NCBI GenBank assembly: GCA_036496605.1 | Contig: DASXKV010000029.1 | Span: 62,001-126,000 of the forward strand | DNA from: Gemmatimonadaceae bacterium | GTDB taxonomy: Bacteria; Gemmatimonadota; Gemmatimonadetes; Gemmatimonadales; Gemmatimonadaceae | Length of the DNA: 64,000 nucleotides | Direction of reading: 5' to 3' | In this document: piece by piece, positions 11,160 through 20,113 of the stretch | How positions within the stretch are numbered: the stretch's first letter is position 1 | Layout: the number at the start of each line of letters is the position of its first letter | The notes under the pieces: model-generated | Seen by the model: the letters and a program-made list of their open reading frames with translations, nothing else | Database searches by the model: none | What the model was told of the DNA's origin: nothing | Program-made: the position numbers and the translations under genes

Positions 11160-11900
11160 TCACATGACCATCCCGCCATCCACTACGATGACTTGTCCGG
11201 TGATGTACGCCGCGTGATCCGAGGCGAGAAAACCGACAATTCCAGCAACGTCGTTGGGAGTGCCCAGACGCTCCAGCGGTATCTGGTGCGACAATGCGGT
11301 GCGGGCTTCTGGCGTCATTGCCGCCGTCATGTCCGTCTCGATAAATCCGGGCGCGACGACGTTAGCCAAGATATTGCGCGACGCCAACTCCTTCGCCACC
11401 GATTTCGTGAGTCCGATCAACCCAGCCTTGCTCGCGGCGTAGTTGGCTTGGCCCTTATTGCCGACGATGCCGACGACGCTCGCGATGTTGATCACCCGTC
11501 CCCAGCGGCGCTTCATCATGCCCCGCGTTGCCGCGCGAATCGCGACGAATGCCCCGCGCAGATTCGCGTCGACGACGGCATCCCAATCATCGTCTTTGAG
11601 TCGCATCAGCAGGTTGTCGCGCGTGAGCCCCGCATTATTGACCAGAATATCGACAGCGCCCAGCGATTTCTCGACGTCGCTGACGAGCTGCATGACTGAT
11701 TCGACGTTCCCAACGTCGCACGCGAACCCCTGTGAAGTGCCGGTTGGAAGCTCCGTCGCAACAGCGTCGGCACGCGCCTTATCCCTGCCGACGACCGCGA
11801 CCTTCGCACCGCTGTGCGCCAACGTCTCAGCGATGGCCCGGCCGATGCCGCGCGTGCTGCCGGTGACCAGTGCCGAGCGGCCGGAGAGGTCGATCTTCAC
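11160..11900 (-). CDS. fabG: 3-oxoacyl-ACP reductase
   Basis: FabG reduces beta-ketoacyl-ACP with NADPH. From the GTG at 11900, chosen because it overlaps the fabD stop as GTGA, the protein has 246 residues. It shows the Rossmann motif TGSTRGIGRA (about 13-22), NNAG (88-91), and the catalytic Ser141 and Tyr154-X3-Lys158 (YAASK). Position between fabD and acpP confirms the fatty-acid role over a general short-chain dehydrogenase. Confidence 0.97.
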   Translation of the reverse strand: MKIDLSGRSALVTGSTRGIGRAIAETLAHSGAKVAVVGRDKARADAVATELPTGTSQGFACDVGNVESVMQLVSDVEKSLGAVDILVNNAGLTRDNLLMRLKDDDWDAVVDANLRGAFVAIRAATRGMMKRRWGRVINIASVVGIVGNKGQANYAASKAGLIGLTKSVAKELASRNILANVVAPGFIETDMTAAMTPEARTALSHQIPLERLGTPNDVAGIVGFLASDHAAYITGQVIVVDGGMVM

Positions 11901-12838
11901 GACGTTACCAGCCCGAGAAGCTGCTCCACTTCGGCGACTGTCCCGCACGACGCAGTCTTCACCGATGGCGCAATCTTGCGTACAAGACCAACGAGGACGG
12001 TGCCTGGGCCCATTTCGACGAACAGCGCATTCGGGAAGTCGCAGGCGATCGACTGTACTTCCTCGGTCCATCGCACGGGACTCGTGAGTTGGCTGACGAG
12101 CCGCTCGCGTGCATCGGAGGCCGCTGTGACCGGCTTACCGTCCAAATTCGCGTAAACAGGAAATGCGGGATCCGCGACGGCGGTAGCCTCGAGGATCTCG
12201 GTGAGCCCGCGCTCGGCGCTCTTCATGAGCGGGGAGTGGAAGGCGCCGCTCACGTTCAAGCGCATCGCGCGCTTCGCCCCGGACTCCTTCGCGAGCGCCA
12301 TCGCCCGCTCGACGCCATCGATCTCGCCACTGATGACGATCTGATCGGGCGTGTTGTAGTTCGCCGGCACCACGAGCCCCGCGTCCTTCGAGGCGCGCGC
12401 ACAGAGGTCCTCGATCGGGTCACGGAGCGTACCGAGGATTGCCGCCATGGCCCCGGGTCGTTCGGCACCGGCCTGATACATCAGCTCGCCGCGGCGCCTA
12501 ACGATCCGGAAGGCGTCGTCCAATGGCAGCGCGGAGGCGGCGTGATACGCGGAGAATTCACCTAACGAGTGACCAGCGGCGGCGCGAACTCGCGAGCCGA
12601 TGCGCTCGCGGGCCACCGCCCACAGCGCCGCGCCGTGGGCGAGCAGCGCCGGCTGCGCGTTGTGCGTGAGCGTGAGCTGCTCGGCGGGACCCTCGAAGCA
12701 CAACCGGCTGAGGCGCGCGCCTAACACCTCGTCAGCGCGATCGAAGACCGCGCGAGCCTCTGGAAAGGTCTCGGCGAGATCCTTCCCCATGCCCGGCTTC
12801 TGCGATCCCTGGCCGGGAAACAGCAGGACGATGTCCAT
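11897..12838 (-). CDS. fabD: Malonyl-CoA:ACP transacylase
   Basis: FabD loads malonyl groups onto ACP. The 313-residue protein starts with LLFPGQGSQKPGMG and has the nucleophile Ser91 in GHSLGEFSA plus the GAFHSPLM segment with the catalytic His. The ATG at 12838 lies one base after the fabH stop. An overlap of 4 bp with fabG follows. The leucine in GHSLGE is encoded by TTA within a copy of the dispersed CGTTAGG word (12561-12567). Confidence 0.97.
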   Translation of the reverse strand: MDIVLLFPGQGSQKPGMGKDLAETFPEARAVFDRADEVLGARLSRLCFEGPAEQLTLTHNAQPALLAHGAALWAVARERIGSRVRAAAGHSLGEFSAYHAASALPLDDAFRIVRRRGELMYQAGAERPGAMAAILGTLRDPIEDLCARASKDAGLVVPANYNTPDQIVISGEIDGVERAMALAKESGAKRAMRLNVSGAFHSPLMKSAERGLTEILEATAVADPAFPVYANLDGKPVTAASDARERLVSQLTSPVRWTEEVQSIACDFPNALFVEMGPGTVLVGLVRKIAPSVKTASCGTVAEVEQLLGLVTS

Positions 12839-12839
12839 G

Positions 12840-13829
12840 CTAGAAGCGCAGTACCATCGACGCCCACGTGAAGCCAGCACCAAACGCGACGAGGAGAACG
12901 TTCATGCCCTCCTTGATGCGTCCGTTTTCGAGCGCCTCGTCGAGCGCGATCGCGACCGAGGCCGAAGACGTGTTACCGTAGCGGTCCACGTTGACGTAGA
13001 CCTTTTCCATCGAGACGTTCGCGTGCTTCGCGGTTGCCTCGATGATACGAACGTTGGCCTGGTGCGGAATGAGCAAGTCGATGTCCTTGCCGGTGAGCTT
13101 GGCGCCATCGAGGGCGCGATCGCAGGCATCGGCCATCGAGCGCACGGCGTGCTTGAACACCTCGCGACCGGCCATCTTCACATACTGGCTGCGCGCCTGC
13201 AGCACTTCATCCGAGAAGGGCATGCAAGCGCCACCCGCCGGCCTATAGAGCAGATTCGCGAGCGTGCCGTCGCTGCGCATGTACGTGCTCAGAATCCCCT
13301 TGTGATGCTTCGCGCGGCGCAGCACCGCTGCGCCCGCGCCATCGCCAAAGAGCACGCACGTCGAGCGATCCTGCCAATCGATGATCGAGCTCATTTTCTC
13401 GGAACCGACCACGAGCACTGTCTCGGCGGTTCCGGTCGAGATCATTCCCTCGCCAATCGCGGCGGCGAAGATGAAACCAGCGCAAGCAGCGCCGATGTCG
13501 AAGGCCGCGGCTCGAGTCGCGCCGAGCTCCGCTTGCAGGTCGACAGCAGTTGCTGGGAGCAGCCGGTCCGGCGTCGCGGTGCTGAGCACGATCGCGTCGA
13601 TCTCGCCCTCGCTGACGCCGGCACGGTGCATTGCCTGACGAGCGGCGGCAGCGGCCATCGTCGTCGTCGATTCGCCCTGACGCGCAATGTGTCGCTGCTT
13701 GATGCCCGTACGCTCGGTGATCCACTCGTCGGTCGTTTCGATGCCGATCTTCGCGAAATCGAAGTTTGTCATCACGGTCGCGGGGAGACCGCGGCCAGTG
13801 CCAGCGATCGCTGCAATGGGACGTCTCAT
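12840..13829 (-). CDS. fabH: Beta-ketoacyl-ACP synthase III
   Basis: FabH starts fatty-acid synthesis by condensing an acyl-CoA with malonyl-ACP. The 329-residue protein has Cys116 in GAACAGFIFA, His256 in IPHQANVRI and the Asn of YGNTSSAS, the complete triad. The ATG at 13829 overlaps the plsX stop as ATGA. Primer preference (acetyl versus branched) cannot be read from sequence by eye. Confidence 0.97.
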   Translation of the reverse strand: MRRPIAAIAGTGRGLPATVMTNFDFAKIGIETTDEWITERTGIKQRHIARQGESTTTMAAAAARQAMHRAGVSEGEIDAIVLSTATPDRLLPATAVDLQAELGATRAAAFDIGAACAGFIFAAAIGEGMISTGTAETVLVVGSEKMSSIIDWQDRSTCVLFGDGAGAAVLRRAKHHKGILSTYMRSDGTLANLLYRPAGGACMPFSDEVLQARSQYVKMAGREVFKHAVRSMADACDRALDGAKLTGKDIDLLIPHQANVRIIEATAKHANVSMEKVYVNVDRYGNTSSASVAIALDEALENGRIKEGMNVLLVAFGAGFTWASMVLRF

Positions 13830-14854
13830 GCCGCTTCTCCCTCGCCGGCAACGGATTGCAGGCCACGTCCGATGTGCTCGTTCATGTGTGACTCCACGGC
13901 GCGCACGGCGACGCCGATTGCATTCTTGATCGCACGCGGTGACGACTTGCCGTGTGAGATAATACTCACACCGCGGACGCCCAGGAGCGGTGCGCCACCA
14001 TGCTCGGAGTAATCGAGGTCCTTGAGGGCAGCCGTTAGGCGCTGGGGCTCGACCCCGGCGCGTTTGAGGATGCCGAGCATCATCGGCGCAACGGCCTCGT
14101 AGAACTTGAGCACGACGTTGCCGACAAAGCCGTCGCACACGACAACGTCGATCGCGCCGCGATCGCATTGGCCCGCGGGCAGGTCACGACCTTCGACGTT
14201 CCCAACGAAGTTGAGCCCCGCACCCCGAAGCAGCTCATGGGCCTCCTTCACGACGGCGTTTCCCTTCTCCGGCTCTTCGCCGATGCTGAGCAATCCGACG
14301 GCGGGGTTGTCGCGGCCGAGGATGTCTTCGACGTACACGGCACCGAGGCGCGCGAACTGCACCAGCTCGTCCGCCGAACAGTCGACGTTCGCGCCGGAGT
14401 CGAGCACGACGATGGGCTTGCGCGACGTCGGAAAGATCGTGGCGATCGCCGGTCGCTTCAGCCCTTCGTGCAGCTTGAGGATGATCATCGACGCGGCCAT
14501 CTGTGCGCCGGTATTCCCGGCCGACACAAAACCGTCCGATTGGCCCTCGGCCTGGAGTCGCAGCCCCACGACCATCGAGCTGTTCGGCTTACTGCGCACC
14601 GCCACGCCAGGCTTATCGGCCATATCGATGACCTCCGGCGCCTCGACGACCTCGATGCGACTCCGTAAGTCCCGCGAGTGACCAGCAAACTCGCCGGTGA
14701 ACAGGTCGTGCAGCTCGCGCTCAACGACGCTCGTCTGCCCAACGAGCTGAATCGTATGAGCCGCCTCGAGCTCGGTGAGCGATTGGAGCGCCCCGGCGAC
14801 GGTTGCGCGTGGGGCAAAGTCGCCACCCATGGCGTCCAAGGCGATCCGAGCCAA
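13826..14854 (-). CDS. plsX: Phosphate acyltransferase PlsX
   Basis: PlsX makes acyl-phosphate from acyl-ACP, feeding PlsY in phospholipid synthesis. The 342-residue protein shows ALDAMGGDFAP at the N terminus, VSAGNTGAQMA and CDGFVGNVVLKF, all family signatures. The start is TTG at 14854, two bases after the rpmF stop; the next ATG would remove the conserved DAMGGD region. Placement between rpmF and fabH is the classic bacterial order. Confidence 0.96.
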   Translation of the reverse strand: MARIALDAMGGDFAPRATVAGALQSLTELEAAHTIQLVGQTSVVERELHDLFTGEFAGHSRDLRSRIEVVEAPEVIDMADKPGVAVRSKPNSSMVVGLRLQAEGQSDGFVSAGNTGAQMAASMIILKLHEGLKRPAIATIFPTSRKPIVVLDSGANVDCSADELVQFARLGAVYVEDILGRDNPAVGLLSIGEEPEKGNAVVKEAHELLRGAGLNFVGNVEGRDLPAGQCDRGAIDVVVCDGFVGNVVLKFYEAVAPMMLGILKRAGVEPQRLTAALKDLDYSEHGGAPLLGVRGVSIISHGKSSPRAIKNAIGVAVRAVESHMNEHIGRGLQSVAGEGEAA

Positions 14855-14856
14855 GG

Positions 14857-15039
14857 CTACGCTTCCCGCGCTTCGACCCGCTGCTCACCGGCGTAGTAGC
14901 CGCACTCCGGACAGACGTGGTGCGGGCGCTTCATTGCCTGGCACTGGGGACACTTCTGAAGCGCAATCACCGGCGCCGTCTTGTGCGTGTTGCGGGCGCG
15001 CTTCTTTCGCTTTGAGGTGCGTCTCTTCGGAACGGCCAT
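14857..15039 (-). CDS. rpmF: 50S ribosomal protein L32
   Basis: L32 is a small protein of the large ribosomal subunit. The 60-residue product begins MAVPKRRTSKRKKRARNTHK and carries a zinc-ribbon pattern CPQC followed by CPEC about 15 residues later. I took the ATG at 15039 because it gives the universal MAVPKRR start. The neighbours DUF177 upstream and plsX downstream are standard for rpmF. Confidence 0.97.
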   Translation of the reverse strand: MAVPKRRTSKRKKRARNTHKTAPVIALQKCPQCQAMKRPHHVCPECGYYAGEQRVEAREA

Positions 15040-15082
15040 CGTCGTGGAGGTAGTTAGAGAATCGATAATCGAGAGGGAGCGC

Positions 15083-15655
15083 TCAGCGCGACTCGCCACC
15101 GCTCCGTCGCTTCTGCTTCGTCTGCTGCATCGAGGCGTCGTCAGCGTTACCCGTCGTTATGGAACGTAGCGCGTCCCACCGCCCGTCGACCGAGACCTGT
15201 GGTGGGCAGGCGCAGTCACCAAGATTGAGATCGGCGCCGCACGTTGGGCAGAGTCCTTTGCAGTTTTCCTTGCAAAGAACAAAGCCGGGAACCGCGAGGA
15301 GCCACTGCTCGCGCACTGCAGGCCGGAGATCCACTTCATCGGCTCGCGCGTCGAGCGCGTAGACGTCGGGATTGTCCGCTTCCTCGTCATCGGCGTCGAC
15401 GAAGATCACATGTTCCTCGGCCGCCACGTGCGCCGATGCGTCCGAGAGACACCGGCGACACGGCATGACCACATCGCCCTCGATGCGGCCGTGCCAGTAG
15501 TATCTCCCGGCGCCGGCGGTAGAGAGCCGTCCCGTGACGTGCAGCGGTCCCGACGGTCGTGGGTCCTCGCCCTGCCAAATCGCGTCGTCAGGCGCGAGCA
15601 TGGCATCGACCGCGACGCCGTGGTGCTCGAGGGACCGAATGTCAAAGGACAGCAT
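15083..15655 (-). CDS. DUF177 / YceD family protein
   Basis: YceD-like proteins are found next to rpmF in most bacteria and have been linked to 23S rRNA maturation in some lineages. The 190-residue protein has the family Cys motif MPCRRCL (about 73-79), a second CKENCKGLCPTCGADLN cluster typical of the family, and an acidic middle. Its start follows the heptad-repeat gap after ndk, so it probably opens the rpmF-plsX-fab transcript. Confidence 0.88.
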   Translation of the reverse strand: MLSFDIRSLEHHGVAVDAMLAPDDAIWQGEDPRPSGPLHVTGRLSTAGAGRYYWHGRIEGDVVMPCRRCLSDASAHVAAEEHVIFVDADDEEADNPDVYALDARADEVDLRPAVREQWLLAVPGFVLCKENCKGLCPTCGADLNLGDCACPPQVSVDGRWDALRSITTGNADDASMQQTKQKRRSGGESR

Positions 15656-15699
15656 AGCCGGGAAAACTATCCACGCGCGGCGCGAGTTACAAGTGAATG

Positions 15700-15788
15700 A
15701 GGGACTAGAGTTTAGGGGCTGAAGGTTAGGGCAGAATTCGGAACGAAGCGTTTCATTCGGTAAATCGCTAGGCCCTAGTCTCTAGCCA
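15700..15788. repeat. CTAG-type heptad repeats, inverted, ndk-DUF177 gap
   Basis: This gap has a left arm read as GGGACTA, GAGTTTA, GGGGCTG, AAGGTTA from 15701 and a right arm GGCCCTA, GTCTCTA, GCCATTA ending at the ndk stop. The arms are in opposite orientation and each keeps a 7-bp period. Between them lies a partly self-complementary stretch (15740-15758). The gap is otherwise empty. Confidence 0.6.
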
Positions 15789-16220
15789 TTAGCGCCTCGC
15801 CCTGATCAGCTCCGTCTCCGAGAAGAAGAATCTGGCCTCCCGCGCGGCATTCTCGTCGCTATCGGATGCGTGAATCGCGTTTCTCTCCTTTGACTCCGCG
15901 TAGAGCTTTCGCACAGTGCCTTCGGCTGCCTCCTTCGGATCGGTCGCGCCGATCGCGGCGCGCAACGACGCGACGGCGTCGCGCTTCTCGAGGACCATCG
16001 GCATCGCGGGGCCGGAAGTCATGAACGCGACGAGCGGTCCATAAAACGGCCGCTCTCGATGAACGGCGTAGAACTCCTTTGCCTCGTCATCGGTGAGCAG
16101 CGTGACGCGCGCGGCGCGCACGCGAAAGCCCTGTTGCTCCAGGTGCGCGATGATCTTTCCTGCCTTGCCGTTGCCAAATGCGTCGGGCTTGATGATCGCG
16201 AGCGTGAAATTGCCGGCCAT
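15789..16220 (-). CDS. ndk: Nucleoside diphosphate kinase
   Basis: Ndk transfers the gamma-phosphate between nucleoside triphosphates through a phospho-histidine. The 143-residue protein has Lys11 in IIKPDAF and the active-site His117 in NAIHASDS, with the usual length. It lies 15 bp after an EIIA-like/CBS regulator gene and ends a run that includes sucCD. Its stop codon directly abuts a heptad-repeat gap. Confidence 0.97.
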   Translation of the reverse strand: MAGNFTLAIIKPDAFGNGKAGKIIAHLEQQGFRVRAARVTLLTDDEAKEFYAVHRERPFYGPLVAFMTSGPAMPMVLEKRDAVASLRAAIGATDPKEAAEGTVRKLYAESKERNAIHASDSDENAAREARFFFSETELIRARR

Positions 16221-16235
16221 TGTGGGTTCTCGAGA

Positions 16236-17105
16236 TCAGGGTGCAATGAGTTTGCGAACGATGTCGCCGCGCGTGAGAAAGCCGACGAGGCGCCCGCCGC
16301 GGACGACAGGTACCCGTTCGACATCCTTGTTGGTCATGAGCGCGGCCACTTCGGCCAACGATTGCTCGGGGGCGACGCAGAGCACCTGACGCGTCATTAC
16401 GTCGCGCACGGTGCGCGCGCCAGACGCGCCAGGTGGTGTGAAGCGCGAACTCCGCGTGAGCATCGCCGTCGATATGAAATGGCGCATCAGCTCGCGCTCG
16501 CTGAGGAGGCCGAGGAGGCCATCGTCTTCGTCGACGACCGGCAGCGCGCTCAATCCCGAGGAGAGCATCTCGCGCGCAGCATCGGGGAGCGGCATATCTG
16601 GCGTCGTCGTGCGCGGACGCTCTGTCATGAGATCGCGCACGGTGAGCTCCTCCGGGAGATTGAACTCCTCGAGCGCGCTCAGCGCGGCGAGCTCTTCGGC
16701 GCTTTCGGCGGCGAGAATCGAATCGACGGCGTCGGGCTGCGAGAGCAACAGCGCGAACGCACGGACCACTTGCAGGTGCCGGGCCGCCTCACGAGGCGGG
16801 GCGACAACGAGTACAACGACACGGGCGTGTGCGTCGTCCGTGCTTCGAACAATCGGCTCGGGCGCGACGCCGAGCGCGACTCGCAATGCGCCAACGCAAT
16901 CCGCGCGAAAGTGCAAGAGAAACGCACGATCGCCGACGACGACGAGATCCTTGTCGCGGGATTCGTCGAGACGTCGCCGAAGCTTGGCGGCGTCGCGCAC
17001 CGCCGGCTCGTCCACGCGCGCGAGCAAAGCGTCGGCCGCTTCGACAAGCGTGGATGGGAGCGGTACGACAACGCGCTCGGCGGAAACAAAATCGCCCAGC
17101 TTCAT
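16236..17105 (-). CDS. PTS EIIA-like domain fused to paired CBS domains
   Basis: The 289-residue protein (ATG at 17105) has two parts. Residues about 1-145 resemble the fructose/nitrogen-type PTS EIIA fold: a hydrophobic strand LVVVGDRAFLLHF with His65 at the usual phosphorylation position, then APEPIV and a VVVLVVAPP strand. Residues about 155-289 are two CBS repeats, each with a VRDLMTERP- or VRDVMTRQV-type start and an ALPVVDEDDGL or ERVPVVRGGRL core. CBS pairs bind adenine nucleotides. No PTS sugar permease is nearby, so a regulatory role sensing energy state is likely but unproven. It sits between sucD and ndk with 7- and 15-bp spacers. Confidence 0.82.
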   Translation of the reverse strand: MKLGDFVSAERVVVPLPSTLVEAADALLARVDEPAVRDAAKLRRRLDESRDKDLVVVGDRAFLLHFRADCVGALRVALGVAPEPIVRSTDDAHARVVVLVVAPPREAARHLQVVRAFALLLSQPDAVDSILAAESAEELAALSALEEFNLPEELTVRDLMTERPRTTTPDMPLPDAAREMLSSGLSALPVVDEDDGLLGLLSERELMRHFISTAMLTRSSRFTPPGASGARTVRDVMTRQVLCVAPEQSLAEVAALMTNKDVERVPVVRGGRLVGFLTRGDIVRKLIAP

Positions 17106-17112
17106 GAAGTCG

Positions 17113-17985
17113 TTAGGCGAGTCGTTCCCGCAGCAAGTCGACGAAGTCCTTCGGCCGCTTGGCGACGCCCATCCCTGCCTGCTCGAACGCGGCGACTTTT
17201 TCTGCTGCCGTGCCGGACGAACCCGAAATGATGGCGCCGGCGTGACCCATGCGTCGACCGGGCGGCGCCGTCTGTCCGGCAATGAATCCGACGACCGGCT
17301 TCTTCATCCGTTCCCTCACGAAGCGCGCGGCGTCTTGCTCGTCGGTGCCACCGATCTCGCCCATCATCGCGATGGCCTGCGTTCCAGGATCTGCCTCGAA
17401 GGCAGCGAGGCAATCGATGAAATTCGTCCCGTTGATCGGGTCACCGCCGATGCCGACGCATGTCGACTGCCCGAGGCCTGCGCGCGTGAGCTGATATACA
17501 ACTTCGTAAGTCAGCGTTCCCGAGCGGCTCACGACACCGATGTTGCCTGGCGTGCAGATGCGACCAGGTATGATCCCGACTTTCGAGCGACCAGGTGTGA
17601 TGAGGCCTGGACAGTTCGGTCCAATGAGCCGAGCGCCGTGCTCCTTCACGAACGGATAGACTCTGGTCATGTCGAGGACGGGAACGCCTTCGGTGATGGC
17701 AACGATCAGCTTGATGCCGGCGTCCGCCGCTTCCATGATCGCGTCGGCGGCAAACATCGGCGGCACGTAGATCACCGACGTGTTCGCGCTCGTCTCGGCG
17801 ACGGCGCTCGCCACGGTGTCGAAAACGGGCACCGTGTTCTCGAATCGCTGACCGCCCTTCCCGGGCGTGACGCCAGCGACTACACAGGTGCCGTACTCGA
17901 GCATCTGCTTGGCATGGAACGAGCCGTCGCGGCCGGTGATCCCCTGCACGACAAGCGTCGTGCCGCTGTCGATGAAGATGCTCAC
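17113..17985 (-). CDS. sucD: Succinyl-CoA synthetase, alpha subunit
   Basis: SucD with SucC interconverts succinyl-CoA and succinate with substrate-level phosphorylation in the TCA cycle. The 290-residue protein has the CoA-binding [10 protein letters not shown] (15-24) and the phosphorylated His248 in GHAGAIISG. The start is GTG at 17985, overlapping sucC as GTGA. Its TAA stop lies within a copy of the dispersed CGTTAGGC octamer (17111-17118). Confidence 0.97.
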   Translation of the reverse strand: MSIFIDSGTTLVVQGITGRDGSFHAKQMLEYGTCVVAGVTPGKGGQRFENTVPVFDTVASAVAETSANTSVIYVPPMFAADAIMEAADAGIKLIVAITEGVPVLDMTRVYPFVKEHGARLIGPNCPGLITPGRSKVGIIPGRICTPGNIGVVSRSGTLTYEVVYQLTRAGLGQSTCVGIGGDPINGTNFIDCLAAFEADPGTQAIAMMGEIGGTDEQDAARFVRERMKKPVVGFIAGQTAPPGRRMGHAGAIISGSSGTAAEKVAAFEQAGMGVAKRPKDFVDLLRERLA

Positions 17986-19127
17986 GCGGCCTTCCCTCCC
18001 TTTGCCAGTTCCACGGCGCGCCTCACGGCTTCGTCCATGTCGGTCATCGCGGAGAAGCCATTCTCCTTGAGAATCTTGACCGCGATCTCTTCGTTGGTGC
18101 CCGTTAGGCGAATGACAATCGGGAGCTTGAGTGGATTCAGCTTCGTCGCCATGACGATGCCATTCGCAACGTCATCTGTCCGAGTGATTCCGCCGAAGAT
18201 ATTGAAGAGAATTGCTTTCACGCTCGGGTCACTTGTAATGATGCGGAGCGCGCTGACGACCTTCTCCGGATTCGACGAGCCCCCGATGTCGAGAAAGTTC
18301 GCGGGCTCGCCGCCGTAGTACTTCACCAGGTCCATCGTTGCCATTGCGAGTCCTGCGCCGTTCACGCAACAGCCGACGTTTCCGTCGAGCTTGATGAACG
18401 TCAGCCCTGCCTCACGCGCCTGCACCTCACTCGGCGCCTCCGCCGTTGGATCGCGCAGCGCTTCGATTTCCGGATGTCGCTCGAGCTCGTTGTCGTCGAT
18501 CACCATTTTCGCATCGAGCGCGACGACGTCGCCGGCCGGCGTCGTGACCAGCGGGTTGATCTCAGCCAACGAACAACCGCTCTGCATAAACGCCATGTAG
18601 AGCTGCTGCATGATTTTGCCGGCGGCTCTCACCTTCTTTACGTCTTCGAACAGAAAGAAACCGAGCCGCGTCGCCTGGAACGGCAACAAGCCATAACGCG
18701 TATCGACCGGCAGCTTGAGAATCTTGTCGGGCGTCGAGGCGGCGACTTCTTCGATATCGATACCGCCCGCAGGGCTCACCATGAACACCGGTTTCTTCGC
18801 CGCGCGATCGACGATGATCCCGACATACGCTTCCGACGCGATGTCGGCGGCGGGCGTGACGAGCACTTGGTGCACCGTCAACCCCTTGATCTGCATGCCG
18901 AGAATCTTGGTCGCGATCGCCTTCGCCTCGTCAGGCGTCTTCGCGAGCTTCACGCCGCCAGCTTTGCCGCGGCCCCCCGCGTGCACCTGCGCTTTGACGA
19001 CGACGGTCCCGCCGAACTCGCGCGCGATCGCCGCGGCCTCGTCAGGCGTCCTTGCTACACGGCCTGGTGGAATCGGCACGCCTACGCGCCGCAGAATGTC
19101 TTTCGCTTGAAATTCGTGAATGTTCAC
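17982..19127 (-). CDS. sucC: Succinyl-CoA synthetase, beta subunit
   Basis: SucC provides the ATP-grasp and CoA/succinate sites of the heterotetramer. The 381-residue protein begins [17 protein letters not shown] and shows [16 protein letters not shown] and FNIFGGITR, family hallmarks. The GTG start at 19127 overlaps the carbamate kinase stop by 4 bp. The nucleotide preference (ATP or GTP) is not clear by eye. Confidence 0.97.
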   Translation of the reverse strand: MNIHEFQAKDILRRVGVPIPPGRVARTPDEAAAIAREFGGTVVVKAQVHAGGRGKAGGVKLAKTPDEAKAIATKILGMQIKGLTVHQVLVTPAADIASEAYVGIIVDRAAKKPVFMVSPAGGIDIEEVAASTPDKILKLPVDTRYGLLPFQATRLGFFLFEDVKKVRAAGKIMQQLYMAFMQSGCSLAEINPLVTTPAGDVVALDAKMVIDDNELERHPEIEALRDPTAEAPSEVQAREAGLTFIKLDGNVGCCVNGAGLAMATMDLVKYYGGEPANFLDIGGSSNPEKVVSALRIITSDPSVKAILFNIFGGITRTDDVANGIVMATKLNPLKLPIVIRLTGTNEEIAVKILKENGFSAMTDMDEAVRRAVELAKGGKAA

Positions 19128-20113
19128 ACGTGCTCCGCACTCGGTGCTGTTGTCGTAATCGTCGTTCCTGCTTCTCCCCGCACAGCTTCCCGGCCCTTCT
19201 CCAACGCGGTGATGATCGCACGGCCGCCCGTGCGGCGCGCGAAATCCACCGCCGCGCGAATCTTCGGCGCCATGCTGCCCTCGCCGAAGGCGCCATCACG
19301 GTCCATCTGCACCGCTTCTTCAATTGTGAGGCGCGGCAGCGCCCGCTGTTGCGGCGTGCCCCAGTCGGCGTATACCGCGTCGACATCGGTGAGGATCAGC
19401 AACAGGTCGGCGCCGAGATCGCGCGCGAGTACGGCTGCCGCCAGATCCTTGTCGACGACCGCGTCGAGCCCCTCCCAACCTAGTCGAGGATCGTCGTAAA
19501 TGGGTGCCCCGCCGCCACCGCCAGCGATGACCACGGTGCCCGCGTCGAGCAGCCGACGTATGGATGGGAGCTCGTGAACGGCGAGCGGCCTCGGGCTACC
19601 GACGACGCGTCGCAAGCGACCGTGACCGTCAGACTTCACGGCGAAGCCAGCGCGTTGGAGCTCGTCGGCGCGTTCTTCCGGCAGCTCGCGGCCGATGAAC
19701 TTGGTTGGATTCTGCAGCGCGGGATCGTTGGGATCGACGACGACCTGGGTGACGATGGTCGCGACATCACGCGGAGTGCCCGCCCGGCGAAGCGCGTTGT
19801 CGATCGACTGCTGAATCATGTAGCCGATCCACCCCGCCGTGGCGGCGACGAGCACGCCGAGGGGAAGCGGCGGCGCATCGTACCTTGCGATCTCGTTCCG
19901 AACGAGCTCATCTCCGACTTGCGGCCCATTTCCGTGAACGACGCAGACGCTCCAGCCGGCGTTCACAAGGTCGACGATCGGGCCAAGGCTGGCGCGCGCG
20001 TGCCGGAACTGATCATAGACGTTCGAACGCTCGCCGGCCGGTGCGAGGGCGTTGCCGCCGAGCGCAATCACGGCTGTGCTGACTGACTCGTTAGGCGAGT
20101 CAGACTCGCTCAT
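19124..20113 (-). CDS. arcC: Carbamate kinase
   Basis: Carbamate kinase makes ATP and carbamate from carbamoyl phosphate and ADP, normally the last step of arginine fermentation. The 329-residue protein has ALGGNALAP (17-25), VVHGNGPQVG, the AGGGGGAP loop and VDKDLAAAVLA, all typical. It overlaps sucC and the UPF0182 gene by 4 bp each. No arginine deiminase (arcA) or ornithine carbamoyltransferase is in the window. A role in another carbamoyl-phosphate pathway, or simple energy balance, is possible. The enzyme identity is firm; the pathway is not. Confidence 0.93.
   Translation of the reverse strand: MSESDSPNESVSTAVIALGGNALAPAGERSNVYDQFRHARASLGPIVDLVNAGWSVCVVHGNGPQVGDELVRNEIARYDAPPLPLGVLVAATAGWIGYMIQQSIDNALRRAGTPRDVATIVTQVVVDPNDPALQNPTKFIGRELPEERADELQRAGFAVKSDGHGRLRRVVGSPRPLAVHELPSIRRLLDAGTVVIAGGGGGAPIYDDPRLGWEGLDAVVDKDLAAAVLARDLGADLLLILTDVDAVYADWGTPQQRALPRLTIEEAVQMDRDGAFGEGSMAPKIRAAVDFARRTGGRAIITALEKGREAVRGEAGTTITTTAPSAEHV

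Noticed and set aside
12840-14168. Extended N terminus for FabH beginning near 14168
   Set aside because: The extra residues overlap plsX, are Arg-rich and lack homology; the ATG at 13829 gives the normal FabH start and an ATGA overlap.
16411-18318. Long open frame of 635 codons on the plus strand
   Set aside because: It lies opposite the EIIA-like/CBS, sucD and sucC genes. Its Ser/Arg-rich composition is typical of antisense frames in GC-rich DNA, and it shows no domain.
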